From Pelobacter sp. UBA6812 (GTDB taxonomy: Bacteria > Desulfobacterota > Desulfuromonadia > Desulfuromonadales > Syntrophotaleaceae), in contig DKEW01000037.1 in NCBI GenBank assembly GCA_002452265.1, positions 1-50,257 on the forward strand: DNA of 50,257 bases, read 5' to 3'. The number at the start of each line of letters is the position of its first letter. The first letter of the stretch is position 1. A program made the translations under genes and the position numbers. Shown piece by piece: positions 8,616-16,425 of the stretch. The notes beneath the pieces were generated by a model, which saw only the letters and a list, made by a program, of their open reading frames with translations, was not told where the DNA came from and did not search any database.

Positions 8616-10238
8616 ATGGAATATTCAAACAGGAGAAACATCTTTGCCGAATTGGCCATGTCTTATGTGCCCCACCTGACAGGGTTGGTTGATCGCAATC
8701 CTTATAGTCGTACATATGGCTGCTTCGATCGTGAATATTGGCACTATCGAACGAGGGATTTTGCTTGCGGAATGAGCCAGGAATTCGTTCTGCCTTTTGC
8801 CTTGTTGTATGCTCGGCCTTATCCTGGTAATCGTTGGTATGGTTTGGAGCGTATGCGTGAGTTGGCTATTGCAGGTATGCATTTTTCCCGCTGTGCTTCT
8901 CATGCCGACGGCACCTGCGATGACTATTTTCCCTGGGAGCGGGCCATGGGTGCGCTGGTTTTTTCAACCTATGCTGCTACCGAATCCTGTCAGGTACTAA
9001 AGCTTGACGATGCACAACTGATCGATTTTTTTTGTCGGCGTGGCGATCATCTGTTACGGCATAATGAGTCGGGCCGTCTTAGTAATCACCAGGCTTTGTC
9101 GGCGCTAACCCTGTACAATATTTATCTGTTGAGCGGCAACGATAGTTATCGGCGTGGTGCAGAAGAGCGAGTCGCTCTGGCATTGAGCTGGCAGCATCCC
9201 GGGGAGGGGTGGTTTCAGGAATACGAGGGCGCCGACCCCGGTTACCAGACGTGTACGATCGATTTTCTGGCCAAATATTGGCGTAAAAGTGGTGATGATA
9301 CACTGCTTGCACCGCTGCGCAAGGCGGTGGATTTTTGCGCACTGTTTATGCATCCCGACGGGTCTTACGGTGGTGAATACGGCAGCCGCAACACCTATCA
9401 CTATTACCCCCATGGTTTTGAGTTACTGTCGGCACACATTCCTGTTGCGGCGCAATTGAACGACGCTTGGTTGGGCGGAGCCGCCAAAGGCAAACGCTAC
9501 TATAACGATGATGATCGTATGATCGGTCATCTGACCTATAACTGGTTGCAGGCCTGGGAGGACTACTGCCCGCAGCGGTCTTCAGAGTCCTTGCATGCGC
9601 GTGCCGACTTTAGGCAATGGTTGCCAGATGCCGGTCTGGCCGTGGCAAAAGAGAATGGCCGTTATCTGGTGGCCGGAATGAAAAAAGGTGGCGTGTTCAA
9701 GCTTTACGATGAAAATCGCTGCCTGGTTAGCGATACGGGCTTGATTGGTGAGTTGCCTGATGGCCGGGTGGTGGTTTCCCATCTCCAGGATGAAAAGCAT
9801 CGGGTCGAGGCACAGCCGCAACAGGGTGAGTTCCGGGTGAATGGATTGTTTGCGGTACGTCCTCAGAAATTGGCCAGCCCTTTTAAACAGATACTGTTTC
9901 GATTGCTTAATCTGAGCCTTGGGCGATTTTTTCCCGATTTGCTACGGGCCCTACTGCAAAAACTGCTGATTACCGGTAAACAGCGCACCGAATTGCCCTT
10001 CGAGCGGGTGTTGAAATTTACCGAGGGGCGTTTGCTGGTCACGGACAGGGTGCCGCAAGGGGCCAAATTTCTGCGCCTGTCGGCAGGGGCCGATGCTACC
10101 TCCATTTATGTAGCTGCCAGCAATGTTTATCAGGAGTCAGTCCTCGGCTGTCCCTGGACGGAAGCCCCAAAGGAAATCCTTCGGGAGGGCGGGGCATGGC
10201 AACGCGAGTTCGATGGGAAGGATTGCCTGTATGACTAA
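8616..10238 (+). CDS. Uncharacterised protein, probable (alpha/alpha) toroid fold, in envelope glycan cluster
   Basis: The product is 540 residues with no signal peptide and no clear membrane segment. The first two thirds contain regularly spaced helices with aromatic and acidic motifs: ADGTCDDYFPWERAMGA, SNHQALSALTLYN, GEGWFQEYEGADPGYQT, HPDGSYGGEYGSRNTYHYYP. This pattern resembles the (alpha/alpha) toroids of heparinase-like lyases and six-hairpin glycosidases. The last third is beta-rich, as in many such enzymes. I cannot name the substrate or confirm catalysis. A GGAAGGGG ribosome site precedes the ATG at 8616. The stop overlaps the start of a flippase-like membrane protein by eight bases, so the pair is probably translated together and works on a surface glycan or glycolipid. 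Confidence 0.7.
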   Translation: MEYSNRRNIFAELAMSYVPHLTGLVDRNPYSRTYGCFDREYWHYRTRDFACGMSQEFVLPFALLYARPYPGNRWYGLERMRELAIAGMHFSRCASHADGTCDDYFPWERAMGALVFSTYAATESCQVLKLDDAQLIDFFCRRGDHLLRHNESGRLSNHQALSALTLYNIYLLSGNDSYRRGAEERVALALSWQHPGEGWFQEYEGADPGYQTCTIDFLAKYWRKSGDDTLLAPLRKAVDFCALFMHPDGSYGGEYGSRNTYHYYPHGFELLSAHIPVAAQLNDAWLGGAAKGKRYYNDDDRMIGHLTYNWLQAWEDYCPQRSSESLHARADFRQWLPDAGLAVAKENGRYLVAGMKKGGVFKLYDENRCLVSDTGLIGELPDGRVVVSHLQDEKHRVEAQPQQGEFRVNGLFAVRPQKLASPFKQILFRLLNLSLGRFFPDLLRALLQKLLITGKQRTELPFERVLKFTEGRLLVTDRVPQGAKFLRLSAGADATSIYVAASNVYQESVLGCPWTEAPKEILREGGAWQREFDGKDCLYD

Positions 10239-11175
10239 AAAGCGACTGCTGGGATTATTGAGCATTCTGGTGTCGGCCGGTTTGGTTATATGGCTGGTAA
10301 GCCGCGTGGACGGTGCCCAGGTGGTTTTGCTGTGGAGGCAAAGCACCAAAGGATACTTGTTGGTGGCCTTTGCCCTGACCTGCCTGGCGCCGATTTTTGG
10401 TACCTTGCGGTGGAAGGGGGTCTTGCGTGCTCAAGGAGTATATTTGCCGTATGGCAGGGCCTTACGTGCGGTATTGATGGCCAACGTGCTCAACAGTTTT
10501 CTGCCCTCCAAAGGGGGAGAGATGGTCAAGGCAGCTTATCTGCGACAGCATGGTGGGCTTACCCTAGGTATCGGTAGCGTCGTTCTGGAGCGGTTTGTCG
10601 ACCTTCTGGTGCTGGGAGTTTTGGGACTGGTAGGTTTCACCATTAGTGGAGTCGGTTGGGGCCTGGTTGCTGCGGGAGTATTGGTTGGTGGCGTTTGCGG
10701 GGTTTTCATCGTAGCCTTGTGGATGCCATTAGAGCGCTTGCCTCTGCCGGCCAAGCTGCGTTGCAAACTGGTGGAATTGGCGCAGGTGTTCTATCTTTGG
10801 CTGCGTTGTCCGGCATCGGTGGGGCAAACGGTAGTGAGTTCTCTCGCAGTCTGGTCCGCGGCGGCGCTGACGGTATGTTGTCTTGTCAGCGCCTTTGGAC
10901 TACAGCTTGACTGGTCAGCGGCCTATGCGATCTTTCCCCTGTGTGTACTCGCTGGCCTGGTGCCGGCTACGGTCAGCGGAGTCGGAACCCGTGATGCCGC
11001 CTTTGTGGCACTGATGATGCACTACGGGGTCGGGCGGGAAGGCGCAACTATGGTTGCACTGGGTTACACGGCATTTGCTTATTGGCTTCTCTCGTTATTG
11101 TGTCTGCCGGCTGTGGGATGGCAGTTGGTTGCCTGGCGTCGTACATCTGTGGTGCCGGAATCCCGTCAAGACTGA
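10231..11175 (+). CDS. Lysylphosphatidylglycerol synthase-TM / flippase-like membrane protein (UPF0104)
   Basis: The product is 314 residues with about eight membrane helices. Family stretches include LRWKGVLRAQG, NVLNSFLPSKGGEMVKAAYLR, LVLERFVDLLVLG and PATVSGVGTRDAAFVALM; the GEMVKA and GxGxRDAA elements are typical. The family includes the transmembrane half of MprF and AglD-like proteins, and members are often linked to glycolipid or polyprenyl-glycan handling. The ATG at 10231 is chosen because GGAAGG precedes it; the frame extends upstream to 10123 but that lies inside the previous gene. The 3' end runs 128 bases into the convergent GT2 gene, which is unusual and described under findings. 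Confidence 0.85.
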   Translation: MTKKRLLGLLSILVSAGLVIWLVSRVDGAQVVLLWRQSTKGYLLVAFALTCLAPIFGTLRWKGVLRAQGVYLPYGRALRAVLMANVLNSFLPSKGGEMVKAAYLRQHGGLTLGIGSVVLERFVDLLVLGVLGLVGFTISGVGWGLVAAGVLVGGVCGVFIVALWMPLERLPLPAKLRCKLVELAQVFYLWLRCPASVGQTVVSSLAVWSAAALTVCCLVSAFGLQLDWSAAYAIFPLCVLAGLVPATVSGVGTRDAAFVALMMHYGVGREGATMVALGYTAFAYWLLSLLCLPAVGWQLVAWRRTSVVPESRQD

Positions 11176-12103
11176 GTTCGATCAGCCGCCGCCGCACATC
11201 TTCCAACAGTTTGCGATTGATGGCCAGCAAATCGCTCAGGACCCCGACGATACCCAACAGCAGCGCGGCTCCAAGTCCCGCCAGGCCGATTGCCACGGAG
11301 GGCACGTGACTGTCTTCACTTCCCTGCAGAAAAAACCAACCAAACCGTCCCATAAAAATGGCGCCAGCCAGACCGGCAATGATGGCCAGACCAGCAAAGA
11401 ATCGCCCGGGGGAATAGATGACGGAAATGCGTAGAATGGTCTGAAGGGACCGTTGAACGTAAGACCGGATGCTCTTTACCAGGCGTGAGGGACGCAGGTC
11501 CTCGTTAGTACGGATAGGTACCGAGGCTACGGCCATGCCCTGTCGGCCCGCCTGGATAATGGTTTCCAGCGTGTAGGTATAACGATTAAAGACTATTAGG
11601 CGGGTAGCCGCAACGCGACTGATGGCACGAAACCCGCTCGGAGCATCGTCTACCTCCGTAGCGCTTGCCTGTCTTACTACCCAGCTGCCGAATGTTTGCA
11701 ACAGCTTTTTCATCGGAGAGAAATGTTCGGTATCGGCAATGGGGCGTGCTCCGATGACCAACTCGGCGCGATGTTGCAGAATCGGATCGAGCAGCTTGGG
11801 GATGTCGGCCGCTTCGTATTGGTTGTCAGCATCGGTGTTGACAATGATGTCTGCACCGGCTTTCAGGGCGGTTTCCAGCCCGGTCATAAAGGCCCGGGCC
11901 AGACCGAGGTTGCGCGGGTGGCGTACGATATGGTCGACGCCGCAAGTACGCGCTACCTCTACTGTACGATCACATGAGCCATCGTCGATGATCAACCATT
12001 CCACACAGTCGATGCCCGGCAGGCTTCGAGGTAGGGAGGCCAGTGCTATGGCCAGAGTTTGTTCTTCGTTATAGCAGGGAATTTGGATGATCAACTTGGT
12101 CAT
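11048..12103 (-). CDS. Glycosyltransferase family 2 with C-terminal membrane helices (dolichol-phosphate mannosyltransferase-like)
   Basis: The product is 351 residues. The N-terminal GT-A domain shows PCYNEEQTL, IIDDGSCDRT and NTDADNQYE (the metal-binding DxD), then PSGFRAISR. Two membrane helices follow at about 240-300. This layout is that of polyprenyl-phosphate sugar transferases related to dolichol-phosphate mannose synthase. It would charge undecaprenyl phosphate with a sugar at the cytoplasmic face, and that lipid-linked sugar is the donor for GT39 enzymes such as the gene just upstream on this strand (22-base gap). AAGG precedes the ATG at 12103. The polar tail of about 40 residues after the helices is encoded by DNA also used by the convergent flippase-like gene. 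Confidence 0.88.
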   Translation of the reverse strand: MTKLIIQIPCYNEEQTLAIALASLPRSLPGIDCVEWLIIDDGSCDRTVEVARTCGVDHIVRHPRNLGLARAFMTGLETALKAGADIIVNTDADNQYEAADIPKLLDPILQHRAELVIGARPIADTEHFSPMKKLLQTFGSWVVRQASATEVDDAPSGFRAISRVAATRLIVFNRYTYTLETIIQAGRQGMAVASVPIRTNEDLRPSRLVKSIRSYVQRSLQTILRISVIYSPGRFFAGLAIIAGLAGAIFMGRFGWFFLQGSEDSHVPSVAIGLAGLGAALLLGIVGVLSDLLAINRKLLEDVRRRLIELSLDGIPAPQMYDARQPTAIPQPADTITREANKQMPCNPVQP

Positions 12104-12125
12104 GATCTAAACCTTAGTTCTGGGG

Positions 12126-13838
12126 TTAATTGAGGCCCGAGGCAAAGGCCTCGTTTTTCCAGGCAGCAACGGCATCCAGGGGCGCCCATTGTTCGGGTGG
12201 CGCGACACTTAGTACGACGGCGTTGCTTCCCGTCCAGGAAAAGGTGTGAGGCCCGTCCATCAAGTCTACAAAACAACCCATAGGCAGTCCATCGACCAAA
12301 AGGTCGTTTTGGTCTGATCCGGCGTCCCGGTAATATCGCCCGGCAATGCGAACGTCCCAACGGATCTCACCGTTACCTGGTGCCGGTAGAATGGTGCCGG
12401 CGGCCAGTAAGCCGCCGTCATGTAATGGCAGAAAATTGTGCCGTAAATATGCATGCATTTCATCGCCCATTTTTGCCATCCGCTTATCCCAGGCTGCGTA
12501 TGCCACGTTGTTGCGATCCAGCGCAGTGACGATGTCCATGTCCATCTGCCTCTTGCGAATGCGTTCACACAGGGTGTTGACGTACGCTTTGTAGATAAAT
12601 GGTCGCGGCTGAAACAGGGGCAGTCCCACTCCTTCAAACAGCATCGCGTCTTTTGGCAGCAGAGCCATGCGCGCTCGAACCGTCTGCATGTCTGTATCAC
12701 TGTCATGCCGGAACCAGGCATGGTCAAAACTGCTGGCGGCTGTCAGCAATAGCAGCACCAGCTGCAGGGGCCGCTGCCAGCGCGTTTTCCATGTTAGCTG
12801 CAACCATTGACCGATGGCCCAGGCAATGACCACCGCCGCTGCCGGCAGAATCGGCAGCAGACTTTGTTCATAGTGGGTCGGTAGGCGCAAATACAGGAGC
12901 AGCAGGGTGCCGGAAACCGCCAGCAGGGCGACTATCCCTTCCGGCAGGGCAGTCTTCCTCCGGTGACACAGCGCATACAATACGGCCCCTGTCAGAGCCA
13001 GCAGAAACAACTCTTCGGCCTGCCATGCTTTTTGGAGTCCGAGTAACCACGACTCAGCGGTCCGATCGAAGTTCTGTCCTAGATAACAATCCAAAAATGC
13101 CGGCAGGGAGCCTGTCTGACGCAACCAAAGCAACATAGTCAGGGGGGCGATCAGCCCCCCCAAGCCAAAGGCGATTAGCCATGCGGGATAAAGTCGTTTA
13201 CGCCTGATCATCATCACTGTCAGGGCTACGCCGCACGCAACTCCGAGCAGTAGGGTTTTGAGACTGAAGGCAAAGCCGATTCCCAGTACCGTGCCTGCCA
13301 GCAGGAAGTCGCTCTGTCGATTCCGTCCAAACCCGCGATGCAGAAGCCACAAAGCGGTGGTCCAGACCAGCATCAGCGGTACGTCCGGACGGATTTCAAA
13401 CCCTTTTCCAAAAAAGGTCTGGCTGCAGAGCAATACCGTCATTGCCAGCGGAGCGGCAAGGGTACTGCCGGGCCAGGCGCGCCGCGCCAGTCGACCGGTC
13501 AGCCACAGTGTTGTGATCAACATTCCCAGCATCAACAGGCGCCCACCAAACATCAGCACCATGTGATCCCGCGTGTCGAGCAGTCTTATCATCCCTCCCA
13601 GTACCATGGCCAGCAGTGGTCCATGATTGTCCCAGACGTCGGTGTAAAGAGTGGCACCATCGGCAACACTGGCAGCAGCTACCATGGTTTGCCATTCGTC
13701 TCGATCGAATCCTTTAGAGAAACACCCCACGGCATATAAAGCCACCAGTAAAACTACCAGCGGTACCAAGTAGCGAATGAGATACGATCGAAAAGGCTTA
13801 TGTGGTGGGTATTCGAAAGCGGTGACATGCTTGCTCAT
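12126..13838 (-). CDS. GT39-type membrane glycosyltransferase (ArnT/PMT-like)
   Basis: The product is 570 residues. About 11 membrane helices occupy roughly residues 20-390, and a C-terminal periplasmic domain follows. The first outside loop carries KGFDRDEWQTMVAAASVADG, with the acidic pair expected in GT39 enzymes, and YTDVWDNHGPLLAMV. Such enzymes move a sugar from a polyprenyl-phosphate carrier to lipid A, protein or another surface acceptor. AGGA lies six bases ahead of the ATG at 13838. The GT2 gene downstream is on the same strand, 22 bases away, and probably supplies the lipid-linked donor. The acceptor is unknown. Confidence 0.85.
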   Translation of the reverse strand: MSKHVTAFEYPPHKPFRSYLIRYLVPLVVLLVALYAVGCFSKGFDRDEWQTMVAAASVADGATLYTDVWDNHGPLLAMVLGGMIRLLDTRDHMVLMFGGRLLMLGMLITTLWLTGRLARRAWPGSTLAAPLAMTVLLCSQTFFGKGFEIRPDVPLMLVWTTALWLLHRGFGRNRQSDFLLAGTVLGIGFAFSLKTLLLGVACGVALTVMMIRRKRLYPAWLIAFGLGGLIAPLTMLLWLRQTGSLPAFLDCYLGQNFDRTAESWLLGLQKAWQAEELFLLALTGAVLYALCHRRKTALPEGIVALLAVSGTLLLLYLRLPTHYEQSLLPILPAAAVVIAWAIGQWLQLTWKTRWQRPLQLVLLLLTAASSFDHAWFRHDSDTDMQTVRARMALLPKDAMLFEGVGLPLFQPRPFIYKAYVNTLCERIRKRQMDMDIVTALDRNNVAYAAWDKRMAKMGDEMHAYLRHNFLPLHDGGLLAAGTILPAPGNGEIRWDVRIAGRYYRDAGSDQNDLLVDGLPMGCFVDLMDGPHTFSWTGSNAVVLSVAPPEQWAPLDAVAAWKNEAFASGLN

Positions 13839-14458
13839 TTGAATCCTTATGCCTTTTAACGCAATAAATCCATAAAGATTAAGAGTCTGGGAGAGCTCGA
13901 TTTAAACCTTTGTAAAAATCAATGGGTGGCACTTTAATAGAAAAACGCCAGTCTGGCAAATTATTTTGGCAAACATTTATCAGGAGTTCATTTGCCACAA
14001 GAATGAATTGAGTATGGGATGACGGTAGCTAAGTCTATGAGGAATGCAAATACCTGAGGAGCATGTCTCCGATCAAAACTATGCGCGGATTGAGTATTAT
14101 CCGCATCACAGGATTTGCTGCTTATTTAATAGCGAATATTTTGTAGGAAGGAAACAGACTGAAATTTAACACTTATTTACGGTAAATTAAGGGGGGCGGC
14201 GTAAAAAATTCATTACACTGAAAGTCTTTTAAATCCAGAAAAGATGAAAATTTGTACGGCGCCATAGGTACTTGCATTGGGTGTGCCCTTTAAATTTGCG
14301 TTGTACCGAAGGGCTGAGAGGGGGAGTGCCGTTGAGGGGGTCCATTGGCATTCCAATTGTATATGTAACGAGCGAGGGCGGAACAAAGATTTTGGTAAAC
14401 GTATGAAGCGGTCCGTTGGATGAGCAAACGGCATCTGACCAGAAGGATAAGGTAACCC
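13839..14458. other. 620-base intergenic region between divergent envelope genes
   Basis: The stretch is AT-rich with no supported gene. A small inverted repeat (GCGGAT, eight-base loop, ATCCGC) lies at 14085-14104 without a T-run. A 116-codon minus-strand frame in the right half has no ribosome site and looks random. The divergent promoters of the GT39 gene and the LAB_N gene must lie here, but I cannot place them. Confidence 0.4.
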
Positions 14459-14740
14459 ATGTTCAGTACTGAAAATTGTATCCTTGTTCTTGGTTTGGTC
14501 GGGCAGGGGCTTTTCACCATGCGTTTTGTCATCCAGTGGGTTTGCGCGGAAAAACGCCGCCAAAGCTTTATCCCCCAGTCTTTCTGGTATTTCAGCCTGG
14601 GAGGCAGTCTGCTACTGTTGATCTATGCCGTATTGCGCCGAGATCTGGTGTTTACTCTCGGTCAGTCCACCGGATTTTTGATTTACCTCCGCAATTTGTA
14701 TTTTATTCATAAGGAGAAAAAGCAAAAGGTTCCAGCCTGA
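14459..14740 (+). CDS. Lipid A biosynthesis N-terminal (LAB_N) domain protein
   Basis: The product is 93 residues with three membrane helices. It carries the LAB_N pattern GQGLFTMRFVIQWV, then SFWYFSLGGSLLLL, QSTGFLIYLRNLYFI. The domain is found at the N-terminus of some lipid-A-disaccharide synthases and as free small proteins beside GT2 and GT39 genes, where a role in lipid-linked sugar movement has been suggested but not settled. AAGGA with suitable spacing precedes the ATG at 14459. The next gene, another GT39 enzyme, follows after 66 bases on the same strand, which supports an operon. Confidence 0.88.
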   Translation: MFSTENCILVLGLVGQGLFTMRFVIQWVCAEKRRQSFIPQSFWYFSLGGSLLLLIYAVLRRDLVFTLGQSTGFLIYLRNLYFIHKEKKQKVPA

Positions 14741-14806
14741 CTTAGCTTTTTTGCATTTCGACTTTCCCCAACATTCCTCCCGCTGTTGGCGGCGGAGATA
14801 TTACCG

Positions 14807-16315
14807 ATGCTCCCTATGTGTTTGTCCTCCGCAGCAGATGCCACAACGCGTCCCGATACGGGCCATCCTCAACTGTTTCGAGTTTTTTTCTGGATGGTGC
14901 TGTTTGGCTCCTTACTGGTCTACGGTCTGGGTATCTGGGACATCCCGGTTTTAAGCCATAATGAAGCCCGTCGGCTGGTGGTGGTGCAAGAGATGCTGGC
15001 CCACCATAGTTGGCTGCTGCCGACCAAAAACGGACTTCTCTATTTGGAAAAACCCCCACTGTTTTACTGGAGCGGCGGTCTGTTCGGTATGTTGGCGGGA
15101 AGCTGCCCGGTATGGGTGCTGCGGCTGCCGTCGGCACTCAGCGCGCTGGGGGTGGTCTGGTTGCTTTTCGGGCGCTTGCGCCGCCACATTGGAGCTTGGG
15201 CGGCTCTGTTCGCGGCCATGATGCTGGTGAGTTCGTATTTTTTTGCCGAAATGGCGCGCGTGGCCGAACTCAATATGATGCTTGCGCTGTGGGTTTTTGC
15301 CGCCATGCTCATGTATTTCAGCTACCTGACGGAAAACGGTCGTCACTGGCTGTATCTGACCTATATCTTCCTGGGGCTGGCATTTATGACCAAAGGACCG
15401 GTGGCGCTGTTGTTTTTTGTGCCGCCGGTTGTTGTTTATGGTCTGTGGCAAAAAAACCGTGCGGCGTTGCGGGGGCTGGTGTCATGGCGTGGATGGCTGC
15501 TCTTTGCACTGGTCGCCATGCCATGGTTCCTTTATGTCAGCCTGCAACTGAACGATATGCCGTTGCTGGCGGTGTTCACGTGGCAGGTGGCGGATAAGGT
15601 AAGTGTTGCCAAGGGGGATCCTGTCTATTTCTATCCCCTGTTTCTGTTTGGAGCTTTCGCCCCCTGGACCTTGCTGCCGGTTTACCACCCCCGCGAACAA
15701 CTTCGGTATCTTCTTTCCACGATGGCTGGACGTTTTTTCGTTGTGGCTGCATTGGTGCCGCTCATTTTATTCAGTCTGATCGATTTCAAGCGCCCCAAAT
15801 ATATTTTGCCCCTTTGTCCGTCTATAGCCATTGTTTTGGGGATTGCCCTGGACCATGTCCGCCTGCGCCTGCAACAGCACGGGAAAAGATTGGGCCCGCT
15901 GCTGCTGGTCGGGGTTGCCGGCCTGTTGATGGTGCTGAATCTGAGCTATTACGGGTGGATTCAGCCTCGGGTATTACGGCATCGCTATGTCGTTTTGCCA
16001 AAAATTGTCCATGAGTTACAAACCTTGCCCAAGGACGTTCCGCTTTATTATTACGGCAAGGAGCCCATCCAACTGATTTACTACCTGGGGCACCCCATCG
16101 CCGAGCTTGATCATCAAAGGCTACTCGAACTGACGAGTCGCCATGAATCCTATTTTTTGCTGGCAGAAAAGCAGAATTGGGAGATGCTGCGGCAGCACTC
16201 GCTCTGCCTGCAAAAGGATTACACGCCTTATCTGCATCGCAATGGTCGCATGGGGCTTTGGCAGGGTGGAGGGCGTTGCACACCGTCTGAGGCGAAAGAT
16301 AACCCGATGGAATGA
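14807..16315 (+). CDS. GT39-type membrane glycosyltransferase (ArnT-like)
   Basis: The product is about 502 residues with 11-12 membrane helices and a C-terminal soluble part of about 100 residues. The N-terminal loop carries SHNEARRLVVVQEML and LYLEKPPLFYW, which match the E-x-R and EKPP motifs of ArnT and related enzymes. YFFAEMARVAELNMML and KRPKYILPLCP are further family landmarks. ArnT-like proteins add a sugar from undecaprenyl phosphate to lipid A on the periplasmic face. The start at ATG 14807 is favoured by GGCGGAG about ten bases ahead; a TTG at 14786 in frame has no such site. The upstream LAB_N gene and the nearby GT2 gene give it a plausible donor-lipid context. Confidence 0.85.
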   Translation: MLPMCLSSAADATTRPDTGHPQLFRVFFWMVLFGSLLVYGLGIWDIPVLSHNEARRLVVVQEMLAHHSWLLPTKNGLLYLEKPPLFYWSGGLFGMLAGSCPVWVLRLPSALSALGVVWLLFGRLRRHIGAWAALFAAMMLVSSYFFAEMARVAELNMMLALWVFAAMLMYFSYLTENGRHWLYLTYIFLGLAFMTKGPVALLFFVPPVVVYGLWQKNRAALRGLVSWRGWLLFALVAMPWFLYVSLQLNDMPLLAVFTWQVADKVSVAKGDPVYFYPLFLFGAFAPWTLLPVYHPREQLRYLLSTMAGRFFVVAALVPLILFSLIDFKRPKYILPLCPSIAIVLGIALDHVRLRLQQHGKRLGPLLLVGVAGLLMVLNLSYYGWIQPRVLRHRYVVLPKIVHELQTLPKDVPLYYYGKEPIQLIYYLGHPIAELDHQRLLELTSRHESYFLLAEKQNWEMLRQHSLCLQKDYTPYLHRNGRMGLWQGGGRCTPSEAKDNPME

Positions 16316-16369
16316 TAGGGTGTTTATGCTGGACAGGGCAATAGCCATGACCAGCTGGATGAATAGGAA

Positions 16370-16400
16370 AGGGGAGCCATTTTAATTTCATGGCGCCCCT
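16370..16400. terminator. Probable bidirectional terminator hairpin
   Basis: AGGGGAGCCAT and ATGGCGCCCCT form an 11-base arm with one mismatch around a nine-base AT loop. It sits between two convergent genes (ends at 16315 and 16426). T-runs on both sides are short, so efficiency is uncertain. Confidence 0.55.
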
Positions 16401-16425
16401 GTTTAATTGTATGAAGGGGAATTTT

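Noticed and set aside
14213..14563. 116-codon minus-strand frame overlapping the LAB_N gene start
   Set aside because: No ribosome site and it overlaps a gene with clear membrane-domain features.
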